64,000 nt of DNA from Shouchella lonarensis (GCF_900096965.1 NZ_FMYM01000002.1:124001-188000); one strand, 5' to 3'; counted from the stretch's first letter, positions 9,696 through 18,995 are shown. Numbers and translations: made by a program. Notes: generated by a model not told the origin, from the sequence alone.

Positions 9696-11219
9696 ATGTC
9701 ATTCTTCTTCAAGAAAAAGCACTCAAAGTCGGGCACACCAAAACAAACTAGGTCTTCGTTTCAATCAGTTGACGACGTATTGAAGGCAGCAAACGATTCG
9801 TGTGACTTTACGCAACTGAAAAAGAAGATGAACAATCAAATGATGTCTTTTTATTATTTTTCTTCCCTAGTGGATGAAACGCAGCTAATAGATGAGGTTG
9901 TTCGGCCATTGCAGGAGTTGGAGCATCTAGATGAAAAAGACATGGTTGAGCATATGAATGCGTTGCAAATGAAACCCCTTTCTACTGCGGACGAGCTTGA
10001 ACGTGATTTATTAACGGGTTATGTGCTCATACGCGGGGCACAACAGTGGACGCACACGGACTGGTTAGTCCCTCTCAAAAAGACAGAAGGACGCCAAGTG
10101 TCTATTCCAGAAGTAGAGTTTAGTGTGTTTGGATCAAAAGAATCTTTTGTAGAAATGATTGATGTAAATATTAATTTATTAAGGACACGCTTACCTACGA
10201 GTGACTTACGTTTGAAAAAACTGACAATCGGAGAATTATCGAAGACAACGGTGTACGTTGCTTATTTACAATCGGTTGTTAATGAAAAAAATGTACAAAC
10301 AGTGTTACAGCGCCTAGGGAATGTAGAAATTGATCAAGTGCAAGACTCGTCTATTGTATTGCAAATGATGGAAGACAATAGTGCTTCTGTTTTCCCGCAA
10401 TTTATTGATACAGAACGACCAGATCGTACAGCTGCCAGTGTAGCAGGAGGAAGAATTGCCATATTAACAGACGGGTCATCTCAGGCATTGCTTGCACCCG
10501 TCACAGCGGTTGAGTTTATTACATCATTTGAAGATTCTTTCCTCTCATGGCCAGCAGCAACGTTTTTACGATTGTTACGGTTGGCAGCGTTGTTTTTTTC
10601 AATTTTTGCAACCCCTCTTTATGTGGCAGTTTTGACATACCATCCTGAGATCATTCCACAAGATTTATTTAGTACCTTAATGATGTCACGACGCATTGTG
10701 CCATTTCCTCCCATTGTAGAAGCGTTATTTTTAGAAACGACAATTGAGTTATTACGTGAGGCAGGGGCGCGTTTACCAACGAAGATCGGGCAGACGATCG
10801 GGATTGTTGGCGGGATTGTCATTGGTACGGCAGCTGTCGAAGCAGGATTGACAAGCAATGTTTTGCTTATTATTGTCGCCTTAGCCGCGTTAACGTCGTT
10901 TACAGTACCGATTTACCGGATGGGTACAACGATTCGAATTGTTCGATTTCCGTTTATCATTGCTGCGCAAGTTTGGGGACTTGTTTCGATTGGTTTAATG
11001 TTTATTTTTATTGTATGTCACCTTTTGTCTCTCACTTCACTTGGTCGTCCTTATATGGCACCGATTTATCCATTTTCTTGGCGTGACTTAAAGGACACGT
11101 TCGTTCGTTTACCGCTGGAGATGCAAACGCATCGTCAAGCATTTTTGCAAACGAAAAAACCAAGGAAGTTTCAAACGAAGACAGTGCGTAGTCAAAGAGA
11201 TATTGACGATGGGTATTAA
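9696..11219 (+). CDS. GerA-family spore germination receptor, A subunit
   Basis: Inner-membrane nutrient receptor subunit of the spore, 507 residues from ATG 9696. The alternative ATG at 9630 would overlap the terminator and sigma-G promoter and is rejected; the agaagg-like ribosome binding site of 9696 is rather far away (about 15 bases). The N-terminal cytoplasmic domain of about 290 residues is followed by membrane helices from near residue 285 (FLRLLRLAALFFSIFATPLYVAVL). Conserved family stretches are TDGSSQALLAPVTAVEFI and PFPPIVEALFLETTIELLREAG. The C terminus is basic and cytoplasmic. First gene of the A-B-C operon. Confidence 0.93.
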   Translation: MSFFFKKKHSKSGTPKQTRSSFQSVDDVLKAANDSCDFTQLKKKMNNQMMSFYYFSSLVDETQLIDEVVRPLQELEHLDEKDMVEHMNALQMKPLSTADELERDLLTGYVLIRGAQQWTHTDWLVPLKKTEGRQVSIPEVEFSVFGSKESFVEMIDVNINLLRTRLPTSDLRLKKLTIGELSKTTVYVAYLQSVVNEKNVQTVLQRLGNVEIDQVQDSSIVLQMMEDNSASVFPQFIDTERPDRTAASVAGGRIAILTDGSSQALLAPVTAVEFITSFEDSFLSWPAATFLRLLRLAALFFSIFATPLYVAVLTYHPEIIPQDLFSTLMMSRRIVPFPPIVEALFLETTIELLREAGARLPTKIGQTIGIVGGIVIGTAAVEAGLTSNVLLIIVALAALTSFTVPIYRMGTTIRIVRFPFIIAAQVWGLVSIGLMFIFIVCHLLSLTSLGRPYMAPIYPFSWRDLKDTFVRLPLEMQTHRQAFLQTKKPRKFQTKTVRSQRDIDDGY

Positions 11220-11258
11220 GACAGGGGAAAGAACGGTTGGAAAAAGGAGCGTTTGGTG

Positions 11259-12368
11259 ATGGAAAAAGAACTACCTAAGCATCTTCAAGTACCACCGTAT
11301 ATGGTCTTTTTCCTTGTTCATAGCATGCAAGTCGGTGTAGGGGTGTTAGGTTTTGCTCGTTACATTGCTGATGCTGCTGGTTATCAAAGTTGGATTGCCA
11401 TTCTTTTAGCAGGGATCATGAATCAACTTATCATTGCAATGATGTTTTCGTCCATTAACAAAGTGGGTGGGGGCGATCTTCATGATATTACGTGTAAGGG
11501 ACTAGGAAAATGGATGGGTTGGCTTGTCACGTTGCTTTTCTCTGTATATTTTGTTTTCCTAGCCGTAGTGGTATTGCGCACATATATTGAAGTCGTTCAA
11601 GTATGGGTTTACCCAGACCTTACTTCATGGCGTTTGGCGGTATTGGTTTTACTTGTCTCGTATTACACAATAAGAAAAGGGTTTCGTGTGATCACTGGGG
11701 TGACATTTTTCTTTGTGTTTCTCTCATCGTTGTTGTGGCCAACGTTTTTTGCGACGCTTGAATACGGTGAATGGCATCATTTGTTTCCGTTATTCCATAC
11801 AACATTACGCGAGCAATTCGACGCAGTCATGTTAATGACGTTAAGTTTTGCTGGGGCTGAGGTGTTACTTGTGTATTACCCCTTTATTCAAAGCAAAGGA
11901 AAGAAAAAACAAGTGCGTCTAGCTGCGCATCTTGGTTCAGCATGGACGACGATTGTTTACTTGGGGATTGCAGTATTTACGTTTATTTATTACAGCCATG
12001 AGCAGCTTGTGCATGTCATTTGGCCAACGTTAAGTATATGGAAGATTTTAATTTTACCCGTGATTGAACGGATTGAATATGTTGGGATTGCCATTTGGTT
12101 AATAACCATTTTCCCAAATGTGTTATTGTTTATTTGGGCTGCAAGTCGTTTATGGAAGCGACAGTTTTCTCTTAAACATCGGACAACTGCAAAATGGGGA
12201 ATCATTATTGTGTTTTTCTTGACAATCCAGTTTAATTCGAGGGAATCGATTGATTTACTAAATACAGCTGTCAATCGTGCGGGTCCACTGTTTAGCCTAG
12301 GACTCATCCCTTTTTTTTGGTTACTAAGTTTATTCTGGAAGAAAGGAGGTGCTACGCATGAACAGTAA
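11259..12368 (+). CDS. GerA-family spore germination receptor, B subunit
   Basis: Multi-pass membrane protein of the GerAB/APC-like transporter family, thought to hold the germinant-binding pocket. About 369 residues with ten predicted hydrophobic segments. The run TTG-GTG-ATG at 11253-11261 gives three possible starts; ATG 11259 has the best spacing (9 bases) to ggag. The family stretch YMVFFLVHSMQVGVGVLGF lies at the N terminus. It overlaps the C-subunit gene by 11 bases, indicating translational coupling. Confidence 0.92.
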   Translation: MEKELPKHLQVPPYMVFFLVHSMQVGVGVLGFARYIADAAGYQSWIAILLAGIMNQLIIAMMFSSINKVGGGDLHDITCKGLGKWMGWLVTLLFSVYFVFLAVVVLRTYIEVVQVWVYPDLTSWRLAVLVLLVSYYTIRKGFRVITGVTFFFVFLSSLLWPTFFATLEYGEWHHLFPLFHTTLREQFDAVMLMTLSFAGAEVLLVYYPFIQSKGKKKQVRLAAHLGSAWTTIVYLGIAVFTFIYYSHEQLVHVIWPTLSIWKILILPVIERIEYVGIAIWLITIFPNVLLFIWAASRLWKRQFSLKHRTTAKWGIIIVFFLTIQFNSRESIDLLNTAVNRAGPLFSLGLIPFFWLLSLFWKKGGATHEQ

Positions 12369-13440
12369 GTGGCGTGTGCTTGTGATACTTGTAATTATCT
12401 GTGTAGCACTTTTGGCGCCAAACACAACGAATGTGTTGGATGAATTGCAACTGATGCAGACGATTGGTTTTGACGCTGGGGATGATGATGACGTCATTGG
12501 CACAGTAGGAATTATTTCTTATTCGGCAGATAAAAATTATCAAACAACAACGTTATCTGCACCTTCTGATTCTGCTCGGCACCATCGAATTAGGATGGAT
12601 AGTATGACGTCGCATCCACTTCATGCTGGGAAACTAACAGGCATCTTATTCGGTGCGGATTTATCAGAGAGAGGGATTTTTGATACACTTGATACGTATT
12701 ATCGTGACCCAAAAGTCGCTGCACGTGCCTATTTGGCGGTTGTCGATGGAGAAGCAAAAGAATTATTAGAGAACAAGTACCCCTTTCAACAAGAAGAGAT
12801 TGGTTATTTAAATCGGTTAATTAACCATAATATTAATCGAGGGAACTTACCAAGAACAAATATGCATTTGTTTATGCGGGCATTTTATGAAAAAGGCAAG
12901 GATCCTTTCTTACCATTACTTGTTTACACGGATGAGTATATTCGCATACAAGGTTTGGCTTTATTTAAAGGGGACAAGTGGGTCGATCAACTTAATTTGG
13001 AGCAAGCATTTTTCTTTAAATTGTTGACAGATGACTATGAAACGGGAGGGCTCATTGAATTACCAATTGATGAGAACGGGGAACAAGCGGTTTTAAAAGA
13101 GCTCCGGTCAGGTAAATCTTTTTCTTTCAATATCAAGCAACAACAGCCGTCTATAGACATTCATGTACGGGTAAAGGCCCGACTAAGTGAATATAGTGGG
13201 AAACATTTAACAGAGGGAAGATTAAAGGAGATTACCGCTTATAGTGAAAAGGAGATGACAAAGAGGTTACAAAAGTTATTAAATGACTTACAGAAAAAGA
13301 AGCTTGATCCCATTGGTTTTGGGGATCAGGTGATTCATCGTGGACCAATGGATATTAAGGAATGGGAAGAAATTTATCCAGAAATGGCTTTAAACGCGAC
13401 GGTGAGTGTGAAAATTATTGAATCAGGGGTCAGCCAGTAG
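12358..13440 (+). CDS. Ger(x)C-family germination receptor C subunit, lacking a lipobox Cys
   Basis: Third receptor subunit, normally a lipoprotein on the outer face of the spore inner membrane. 360 residues; start ATG 12358 with aaaggagg 8 bases upstream. The N-terminal hydrophobic segment (VLVILVIICVALLAP) is present, but where family members have L-x-G-Cys-W the sequence reads LLAPNTTN, with no lipidation Cys. The C-terminal GerAC domain (about 190-355) contains KEMTKRLQKLLNDLQKKKLDPIGFGD in sections, a family hallmark. It may be anchored by the uncleaved helix instead. Confidence 0.85.
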   Translation: MNSKWRVLVILVIICVALLAPNTTNVLDELQLMQTIGFDAGDDDDVIGTVGIISYSADKNYQTTTLSAPSDSARHHRIRMDSMTSHPLHAGKLTGILFGADLSERGIFDTLDTYYRDPKVAARAYLAVVDGEAKELLENKYPFQQEEIGYLNRLINHNINRGNLPRTNMHLFMRAFYEKGKDPFLPLLVYTDEYIRIQGLALFKGDKWVDQLNLEQAFFFKLLTDDYETGGLIELPIDENGEQAVLKELRSGKSFSFNIKQQQPSIDIHVRVKARLSEYSGKHLTEGRLKEITAYSEKEMTKRLQKLLNDLQKKKLDPIGFGDQVIHRGPMDIKEWEEIYPEMALNATVSVKIIESGVSQ

Positions 13441-13464
13441 CACGCTCGCTGGAAGGCGAGCGTG
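13441..13464. terminator. Hairpin between convergent genes
   Basis: CACGCTCGC / GCGAGCGTG perfect 9-bp stem directly after the germination operon and four bases before the convergent esterase stop. There is no clear T-run on either side, so its terminator strength is uncertain. Confidence 0.5.
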
Positions 13465-13467
13465 TGG

Positions 13468-14235
13468 TTATAAGTAGCCTTCTTTTTTCAAGGTAGTAAG
13501 CCAATTTTGGATACAGGAGTCCCAGTAATCCCATGTATGTCCACCAGTGCTTTCGTCATAGTTAAAAGGCACGGCTAATTGTAAAACGCGGTCACGGAAC
13601 GATACGTTAATTGGATAAACAAAGTCTTCAGTGCCACAATATTGGTAAAGAGTTGGTATGTTTGTTTGCTGCTCGATATGTTGTTTCATTAATGCAATTA
13701 AATTAGCACCATGTCCGTCAATATCAAGGTCCATGCCAAAGATTGCTTGCGCGAGTGGTTTAAATTCAATGTGACCCATGCCAATGAACAGATCAAAAAT
13801 CATGTTGACATCAAGTGCACCAGAGAAGCTGGCCGCGGCTGCAAAGCGTTCAGGATGGTGTAATGCCCACTTAAAAGCACCGAACCCACCCATCGACAAT
13901 CCAGCGACAAATTGGTCTTCACGATTTTCGGAAAGTGGGAAGTAGCGGGTGAGCCGTTCAGGTAATTCTTTCGATAAAAAGGTAAAATAGGATCCGCCAA
14001 AGTCCATATCTGTGTAGTAGCTTAAATCAACGCTCGGCATGACAACAGCAAGATCGTATGCATTCGCGTAGCGTTCGATCGACGTTTGACGTGACCAAGA
14101 GCTGTCGTCATCGCCCCATCCGTGTAGTAAATATAAAGTACGGTATGGCGGCGTTGCTTGTTCAGGCAAAATGACATGCACACGGGTTTGTTTACCGAGT
14201 GCTGTAGATTTGTATTGGATTGTCGCAAGTGCCAT
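13468..14235 (-). CDS. Esterase-D/EstA-like alpha/beta hydrolase
   Basis: Serine hydrolase of the putative esterase family (COG0627: tributyrin esterase, S-formylglutathione hydrolase relatives), probably cytoplasmic (no signal peptide). 255 residues. The nucleophile elbow GLSMGGFGA puts the Ser at residue 114. D204 (GTEDFVYP) and H233 (GGHTWDYW) complete the triad, and LLHGWGDDDSSW forms the oxyanion region. An aggaggtattt ribosome binding site precedes the ATG. Acts on small acyl esters in the family; the real substrate is unknown. Divergent from fabZ. Confidence 0.85.
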   Translation of the reverse strand: MALATIQYKSTALGKQTRVHVILPEQATPPYRTLYLLHGWGDDDSSWSRQTSIERYANAYDLAVVMPSVDLSYYTDMDFGGSYFTFLSKELPERLTRYFPLSENREDQFVAGLSMGGFGAFKWALHHPERFAAAASFSGALDVNMIFDLFIGMGHIEFKPLAQAIFGMDLDIDGHGANLIALMKQHIEQQTNIPTLYQYCGTEDFVYPINVSFRDRVLQLAVPFNYDESTGGHTWDYWDSCIQNWLTTLKKEGYL

Positions 14236-14336
14236 CGTTGAAATACCTCCTTTTGTGTCTCTGTACAGTATAACGGAAAAAACATTCTGTGGTACAATGA
14301 AATGTGAGAGAACATTACTTTTTTGAGGAGGTTTTC

Positions 14337-14774
14337 ATGTTACATATTGAAGAAATTAAAGCGCTCATTCCGCATCGTTATCCGTTTTTACTTGTGGATC
14401 GTATTGTCGAGTTAGAGGCGGGGAAGATGGCAGTTGGCATCAAAAACGTGAGTGCGAATGAAGAATTTTTTAATGGTCATTTCCCGCAATACGCGGTGAT
14501 GCCGGGTGTGTTGATTGTTGAAGCATTGGCACAAGTATGCGGGTGTATGGTCATGACACAGGAAGAGCATGCAGGGAAAATCGGACTATTTGCCGGAATT
14601 GACCAATGCAAATTTAAACGACCTGTACGACCTGGCGATCAGCTTCGTCTCGAGGTAGAGATGACGCGGATGAAAGGTCCTGTTGCGAAAGCACGTGGGG
14701 TAGCTTATGTCGACGGCGAGGTTGCGGCGCAAGCTGAGATGACGTTTGCCTTTAAACAAAGTGATCGCTCGTAA
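14337..14774 (+). CDS. fabZ: 3-hydroxyacyl-[acyl-carrier-protein] dehydratase FabZ
   Basis: Dehydrates beta-hydroxyacyl-ACP in type II fatty acid synthesis (cytoplasm). 145 residues from ATG 14337, which has gaggagg 6 bases upstream; a longer upstream in-frame start lacks such a site. The hot-dog fold active-site His is H48 in [21 protein letters not shown] and the partner Glu is E62. Monocistronic here: divergent esterase upstream, separate amylase promoter downstream. Confidence 0.96.
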   Translation: MLHIEEIKALIPHRYPFLLVDRIVELEAGKMAVGIKNVSANEEFFNGHFPQYAVMPGVLIVEALAQVCGCMVMTQEEHAGKIGLFAGIDQCKFKRPVRPGDQLRLEVEMTRMKGPVAKARGVAYVDGEVAAQAEMTFAFKQSDRS

Positions 14775-14778
14775 GGCT

Positions 14779-14817
14779 GAATAGGAGACCGGCGAATCCA
14801 TCCTGGTCTTCCTATTT
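14779..14817 (+). terminator. Hairpin downstream of fabZ, weak terminator candidate
   Basis: GAATAGGA-GACC pairs with GGTCTTCCTATTT with one bulge; the following bases are only mildly T-rich. Confidence 0.35.
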
Positions 14818-14828
14818 CGGGAATGATA

Positions 14829-14857
14829 TTGCTAAATAGAAGGAACGGTGCTATGCT
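14829..14857 (+). promoter_or_regulatory. Sigma-A promoter of the amylase gene
   Basis: TTGCTA, 17 bases, TATGCT, ending about 75 bases upstream of the amylase start and just before a cre-type site. Confidence 0.6.
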
Positions 14858-14892
14858 TCTTTGTAAGGGCTTACATATCGCACACCTATTAG

Positions 14893-14906
14893 TGCAAACG
14901 TTTGCG
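14893..14906 (+). promoter_or_regulatory. Catabolite-repression (cre) / LacI-type operator
   Basis: TGCAAACGTTTGCG: fits the CcpA cre pattern and has the central CG palindrome of LacI/MalR operators (GCAAACGTTTGC is a perfect palindrome). It lies about 35 bases downstream of the predicted -10, where binding would block transcription. The regulator could be CcpA or the LacI-family protein encoded at 60748-61791. Confidence 0.7.
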
Positions 14907-14932
14907 CTAGGTGTTGTTAGAAGGAGAGAAGA

Positions 14933-17392
14933 ATGATGAGAAAAACGGTTTTGAGAATCATATGGTTCACAATGCTACTTATTGTGTTCACATGTAGTGT
15001 GACAAATACACATAGTCAGGCGGCTACGAAAAAGGAGATTCGATTTACTTATGAGCGCGACGAAGCAATTTATGATGGTTGGAATTTATGGGTATGGGAT
15101 ACAGACGATCATGAAGGACAAGTTGATTTTCATACATTTGAGAACCGTAAAGCCATTGCTACGATTTCGCTAGGCAGAGAAGCAAACAACGTTGGTTTTA
15201 TCGTACGACATGGGACTGACTGGCGTGACGCAAAAAAGGATATTGCACACGACCGGTTTATTCGGGTCAATGAGCGCGACCGGCTGACTAAAGTGTTTGT
15301 CGAATCAGGTGAAGCAGTGTTTCACGTTGTTCCTGAAGTGCGTGAGCCACTTATTGGAGCAGGAGCAGTGACATTTTTCTATCGTGATCCTAATTTATAT
15401 GACCGCGATGAGATGGATACGATTGATGGGGTGACCTTGTCTATTGACGGGAGACAGGTGCCGATGACATATGAAACAGAAAATGAATGGTTTACCGTCA
15501 CTGTTGACCAGCTCGATCCGGGCACTTATCCATATACATTTTTGGTTGAATCAGGTGGTGTTGAGCGGGAAGTAAATGATCCATACCATACAGTGGATGG
15601 GGTGTCACAAGTGACATATGAAGAGTCAATTACAGGTGATTTTGCACCGCAGATGGTAACTTATAATGAAAACGCCGTACTTACAATCGAGTCTCATTTA
15701 GATGAAGATGTTGCGTGGGAAACAATATCCGTTGATTTACGTGCACTAGGTGGGAAGGAAGAGACTTTCATTGACCCTGAATTACAAGCAGTGACAGTCA
15801 ATGTCCGGAAAGACACCACCGCTGGTGAGAAAGTGTTGCCAATTACAGCAATTGATGTGGACGGGAATCGTTACACTGGGAGTGCGACATTGATAGTCTC
15901 GCCGCGGACATTTGCTGGAAAAGACGACTTTGACTGGGATGAAGCAGTTATTTACTTTATGTTGACGGATCGCTTCTTTGATGGAAACCGAGCAAACAAT
16001 GATCCGTATGGTATTGGATATGATCCACGTCATCATAACGCGTATCAAGGCGGGGATTTTAAAGGTGTAACGAAAAAACTTGACTACTTACAGGACTTAG
16101 GGATCAATACGATTTGGCTTACACCGATTGTGGAAAATATCCGTTTTAACGTTCGTCATCAAGAAGCGGATGGTTACACAATCCCTGATTATGGCTATCA
16201 TGGTTATTGGGCAAGTAACTTCGAGAAGTTGAATCCACATCTTGGTACGATGGCAGAGTTTCATGAGTTAATTGATGAAGCGAATGAACGCGGCATAAAA
16301 ATTATGGTCGATGTTGTGTTAAATCATACTGGTTATGGTCTGAAGGAAGTAGACGCATTGCCTGAATCATCTCGTCCATTTGGCTATCCGACGGATGATG
16401 AGCGTGCGCGTTTTTCAACGCTTTTACGGCAAGGGCATCATGTCGGTGATGACATGGTGCGTGGGGAGTTAGCTGGGTTACCAGATTTTAAAACGGAACA
16501 AGCACATGTGCGGGAGCAGATTGTCAAGTGGCAGACGGACTGGATTGAACGTTCAAGGACAGCTAAAGGGAATACGATTGATTATTTCCGCGTGGATACA
16601 GTGAAACATGTTGAACCGACGACTTGGATGCACTTTAAAAATGAGTTGACGAAGCAAAAGCCGGATTTCAAGTTAATTGGTGAGGCGTGGGGAGCGAGTG
16701 TCCACGATGATTACGGCTATTTACAGTCAGGGATGATGGATGCGCTGCTTGACTTTGACTTTAAGCGCTATGCCCGTGATTTTGTTGGCGGCAGCGTAGA
16801 ATCGGTCAATGCTTTGCTTGAGTGGCGCAATGGGCAGCTCACAAATGATGCGACACTAGGGCAGTTTTTAGGTTCTCATGATGAAGACACATTTTTAACT
16901 CAAGTCGGTGGTGACAAAAGTAAGTTGAAGCTGGCGGCAGCGTTGCAAATCACTGCAAAAGGTCAGCCTGTTATATACTATGGTGAAGAAATTGGTATGG
17001 GTGGACGTGCAAACTATCCGTATAACGAAAACCGTTACGTTTTCCCGTGGGAGAAAGTAGCCGGAAACGACGTACACACTCACTATCGGGCATTACTTCA
17101 AGCGCGTGCGACGTATCCACAAGTGTTTGCCAAGGGAGATCGCGCATATGTTGCCGGATCTGATCGTGAAGCATTCCTTGCATTTACACGCACGTATGAA
17201 GACACGTCTATCCTTGTCGCGCTAAATGTGGGCGACCATGAAAAGACGCATACATTTACTGGATTTAAGGCACATGAAGCGATTGTTGACTTGTACAGTG
17301 GTACGACGTATGAGGCAACTGCAAATGGTGAACTGACAGTGGCATTGCCATCTCGTCATGATGGTGGAACGATGTTGCTCGTTTCAAAGTAG
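14933..17392 (+). CDS. Secreted GH13 alpha-amylase-family enzyme with N-terminal beta modules
   Basis: Extracellular starch or maltodextrin hydrolase, 819 residues. A signal peptide (about 1-32, ending ...SQAA) is followed by two or three beta-sandwich modules (about 33-330) and a GH13 catalytic barrel from about 336 (YFMLTDRFFDGN). The four GH13 motifs are visible: DVVLNH, FRVDTVKH with nucleophile D555, GEAW with acid/base E584, and GSHDED with D650. A C-terminal beta domain closes the protein. The N-terminal modules resemble those of neopullulanase or multi-domain amylases, so debranching activity is possible. ATG with aaggaga upstream; a cre-type operator controls it. Confidence 0.9.
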   Translation: MMRKTVLRIIWFTMLLIVFTCSVTNTHSQAATKKEIRFTYERDEAIYDGWNLWVWDTDDHEGQVDFHTFENRKAIATISLGREANNVGFIVRHGTDWRDAKKDIAHDRFIRVNERDRLTKVFVESGEAVFHVVPEVREPLIGAGAVTFFYRDPNLYDRDEMDTIDGVTLSIDGRQVPMTYETENEWFTVTVDQLDPGTYPYTFLVESGGVEREVNDPYHTVDGVSQVTYEESITGDFAPQMVTYNENAVLTIESHLDEDVAWETISVDLRALGGKEETFIDPELQAVTVNVRKDTTAGEKVLPITAIDVDGNRYTGSATLIVSPRTFAGKDDFDWDEAVIYFMLTDRFFDGNRANNDPYGIGYDPRHHNAYQGGDFKGVTKKLDYLQDLGINTIWLTPIVENIRFNVRHQEADGYTIPDYGYHGYWASNFEKLNPHLGTMAEFHELIDEANERGIKIMVDVVLNHTGYGLKEVDALPESSRPFGYPTDDERARFSTLLRQGHHVGDDMVRGELAGLPDFKTEQAHVREQIVKWQTDWIERSRTAKGNTIDYFRVDTVKHVEPTTWMHFKNELTKQKPDFKLIGEAWGASVHDDYGYLQSGMMDALLDFDFKRYARDFVGGSVESVNALLEWRNGQLTNDATLGQFLGSHDEDTFLTQVGGDKSKLKLAAALQITAKGQPVIYYGEEIGMGGRANYPYNENRYVFPWEKVAGNDVHTHYRALLQARATYPQVFAKGDRAYVAGSDREAFLAFTRTYEDTSILVALNVGDHEKTHTFTGFKAHEAIVDLYSGTTYEATANGELTVALPSRHDGGTMLLVSK

Positions 17393-17402
17393 GTTAGATA
17401 GA

Positions 17403-17440
17403 AAGCGCCTCGCTCCCTTTGTTCAGGGGGCGAGGCGCTT
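17403..17440. terminator. Convergent hairpin terminator between amylase and galE
   Basis: Fifteen-base arms AAGCGCCTCGCTCCC / GGGGGCGAGGCGCTT with one G-U pair. Very stable, placed between convergent stop codons, without a long T-run. Confidence 0.75.
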
Positions 17441-17444
17441 GGTG

Positions 17445-18449
17445 TTAGTGATCTTCTTTTTGTAATTGGAAACGCCATGCGTCTTTACACATATCATGTA
17501 AGCCACGCTCTGCCTTCCAGTCAAGCTCAGTATGTGCTTTTGTTGGATCAGCGTAAGAGACGGGGGCGTCACCTGGTCGACGTGGGGCAATGCGGTAAGG
17601 GATGGTCACACCAGTTGCTTCTTCAAACGTGTGAATGACATCGAGGACACTATAGCCAGTGCCTGTCCCTAAATTGTACGCATCAATGCCGTTAATTGTG
17701 GGTAGTTTTTTCAACGCTTGTAAATGTCCTTGGGCAAGATCCATCACATGGATGTAGTCGCGAATGCATGTCCCGTCTGCTGTTGGATAGTCACTCCCAA
17801 ACACGGACAATTCTGCGCGGACACCAGAAGCGACCTGGGTAATGTATGGCATCAAGTTGTTAGGAATACCGTTTGGAGCCTCACCGATCAAACCACTTTC
17901 GTGCGCGCCGATTGGGTTAAAATAGCGTAATAAAGCAATACGCCAATCAGCATTTGATGCGCTCACATCGCGCAACATGTTTTCAATGACAAGTTTCGTC
18001 GCTCCGTACGGGTTGAGTGTATGAAGCGGTGCGTCTTCGCGTAGTGGGACAGTTTCAGGCATCCCGTATACCGTCGCTGATGAACTAAACACTAATTGAT
18101 GCACATCGTACTTTTCCATACACTTACATAAGTTAATCGTACTGACAATGTTGTTGCCATAATAAAACAACGGCTGTGCAACCGATTCCCCAACTGCTTT
18201 TAAGCCAGCAAAGTGAATGACCGCATCAATCGGATAACGTGCAAACACAGCATCTAGCGCTGCCATGTCACATAAGTCGACGTGCTCAACCGCCGGTGCT
18301 CGTCCACCTAGTTCAGTGATACGTGCGATGGTCTCCTCTGAGCTATTAGAAAAATTATCAGCAATGACAATGTCATATCCAGCATTTAAAAGTAGGACAG
18401 ATGTATGGCTACCAATGTAACCAGCCCCGCCCGTAACAAGAATGGACAT
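17445..18449 (-). CDS. galE: UDP-glucose 4-epimerase
   Basis: Interconverts UDP-glucose and UDP-galactose (also often the N-acetyl forms), feeding wall or exopolysaccharide precursors. 334 residues, extended SDR family: NAD-binding GGAGYIGSH, catalytic S124 (FSSSATVYG), Y148 and K152 (YGATK). aaggagg ribosome binding site. A perfect palindromic LacI-type operator lies 24 bases upstream of the start. Downstream gene of a leftward LCP-TPR-galE group, though it may also be transcribed alone. Confidence 0.95.
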   Translation of the reverse strand: MSILVTGGAGYIGSHTSVLLLNAGYDIVIADNFSNSSEETIARITELGGRAPAVEHVDLCDMAALDAVFARYPIDAVIHFAGLKAVGESVAQPLFYYGNNIVSTINLCKCMEKYDVHQLVFSSSATVYGMPETVPLREDAPLHTLNPYGATKLVIENMLRDVSASNADWRIALLRYFNPIGAHESGLIGEAPNGIPNNLMPYITQVASGVRAELSVFGSDYPTADGTCIRDYIHVMDLAQGHLQALKKLPTINGIDAYNLGTGTGYSVLDVIHTFEEATGVTIPYRIAPRRPGDAPVSYADPTKAHTELDWKAERGLHDMCKDAWRFQLQKEDH

Positions 18450-18473
18450 AGTTGAAAAGCCTCCTTATTGGAT

Positions 18474-18491
18474 TAAACAAACGTTTGTTTA
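18474..18491. promoter_or_regulatory. Perfect 18-bp LacI/CcpA-type palindrome upstream of galE
   Basis: TAAACAAACGTTTGTTTA is a perfect palindrome with the central CG typical of LacI-family operators and a cre-like core. It lies in the 57-base gap between the TPR gene and galE. It shares CAAACGTTTG with the amylase operator, so galE may be co-regulated with carbohydrate use. Confidence 0.65.
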
Positions 18492-18506
18492 GGGTAAGAC
18501 GATTGG

Positions 18507-18995
18507 TTACGACCAAACTTTGTCAAGATCTTTGGCATAAAAAGCTAGTGCTTGGCTGTAAGCAGTAATGCGTGGATCAGTGCTTGTATCTGTTAAACAT
18601 GTGAGCATGCGTGTCAGTGCTTCCTTATGCTCACCTAGATTATACAACGTAATTGCGTAAAATGCATGGAGGGCAGGATCATCGGGGAAAATGGTGAGAC
18701 CTTTTTGCAGTACGGATGCTGCCTTGTCATATGCACCTAACACACGGTAAGAGCTACCGAGACAAACATATACATCAAGAAGTGCTTCACCCGTTAGTCC
18801 CAATGAAATGGCTTTTTCGTAGTAGGGAATCGCCGCCCGTTCATCTCCAAGCAAATCAAAGCTGCCCCCACATTCGGATTGAATGACGGCATTGTTGGGA
18901 TTTTCCTCAGCTAATATACAAAACATCCGATTAGATTCGTGTAATTTGCCTTCCTGACGCAGTGCCAATGCTTGTTGGATCGAAACTTTTGTCAT
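18507..18995 (-). CDS. TPR-repeat protein
   Basis: 162 residues consisting of about four tetratricopeptide repeats (LALRQEGKLHESNRMFCILAEENPN, LGDERAAIPYYEKAISLG, LGAYDKAASVLQKGLTIFP, LGEHKEALTRMLTCL in order); no signal peptide, so a cytoplasmic scaffold. Strong aggaggt ribosome binding site that overlaps the stop codon of the upstream LCP gene, so translation is coupled. Partner unknown. Confidence 0.85.
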   Translation of the reverse strand: MTKVSIQQALALRQEGKLHESNRMFCILAEENPNNAVIQSECGGSFDLLGDERAAIPYYEKAISLGLTGEALLDVYVCLGSSYRVLGAYDKAASVLQKGLTIFPDDPALHAFYAITLYNLGEHKEALTRMLTCLTDTSTDPRITAYSQALAFYAKDLDKVWS

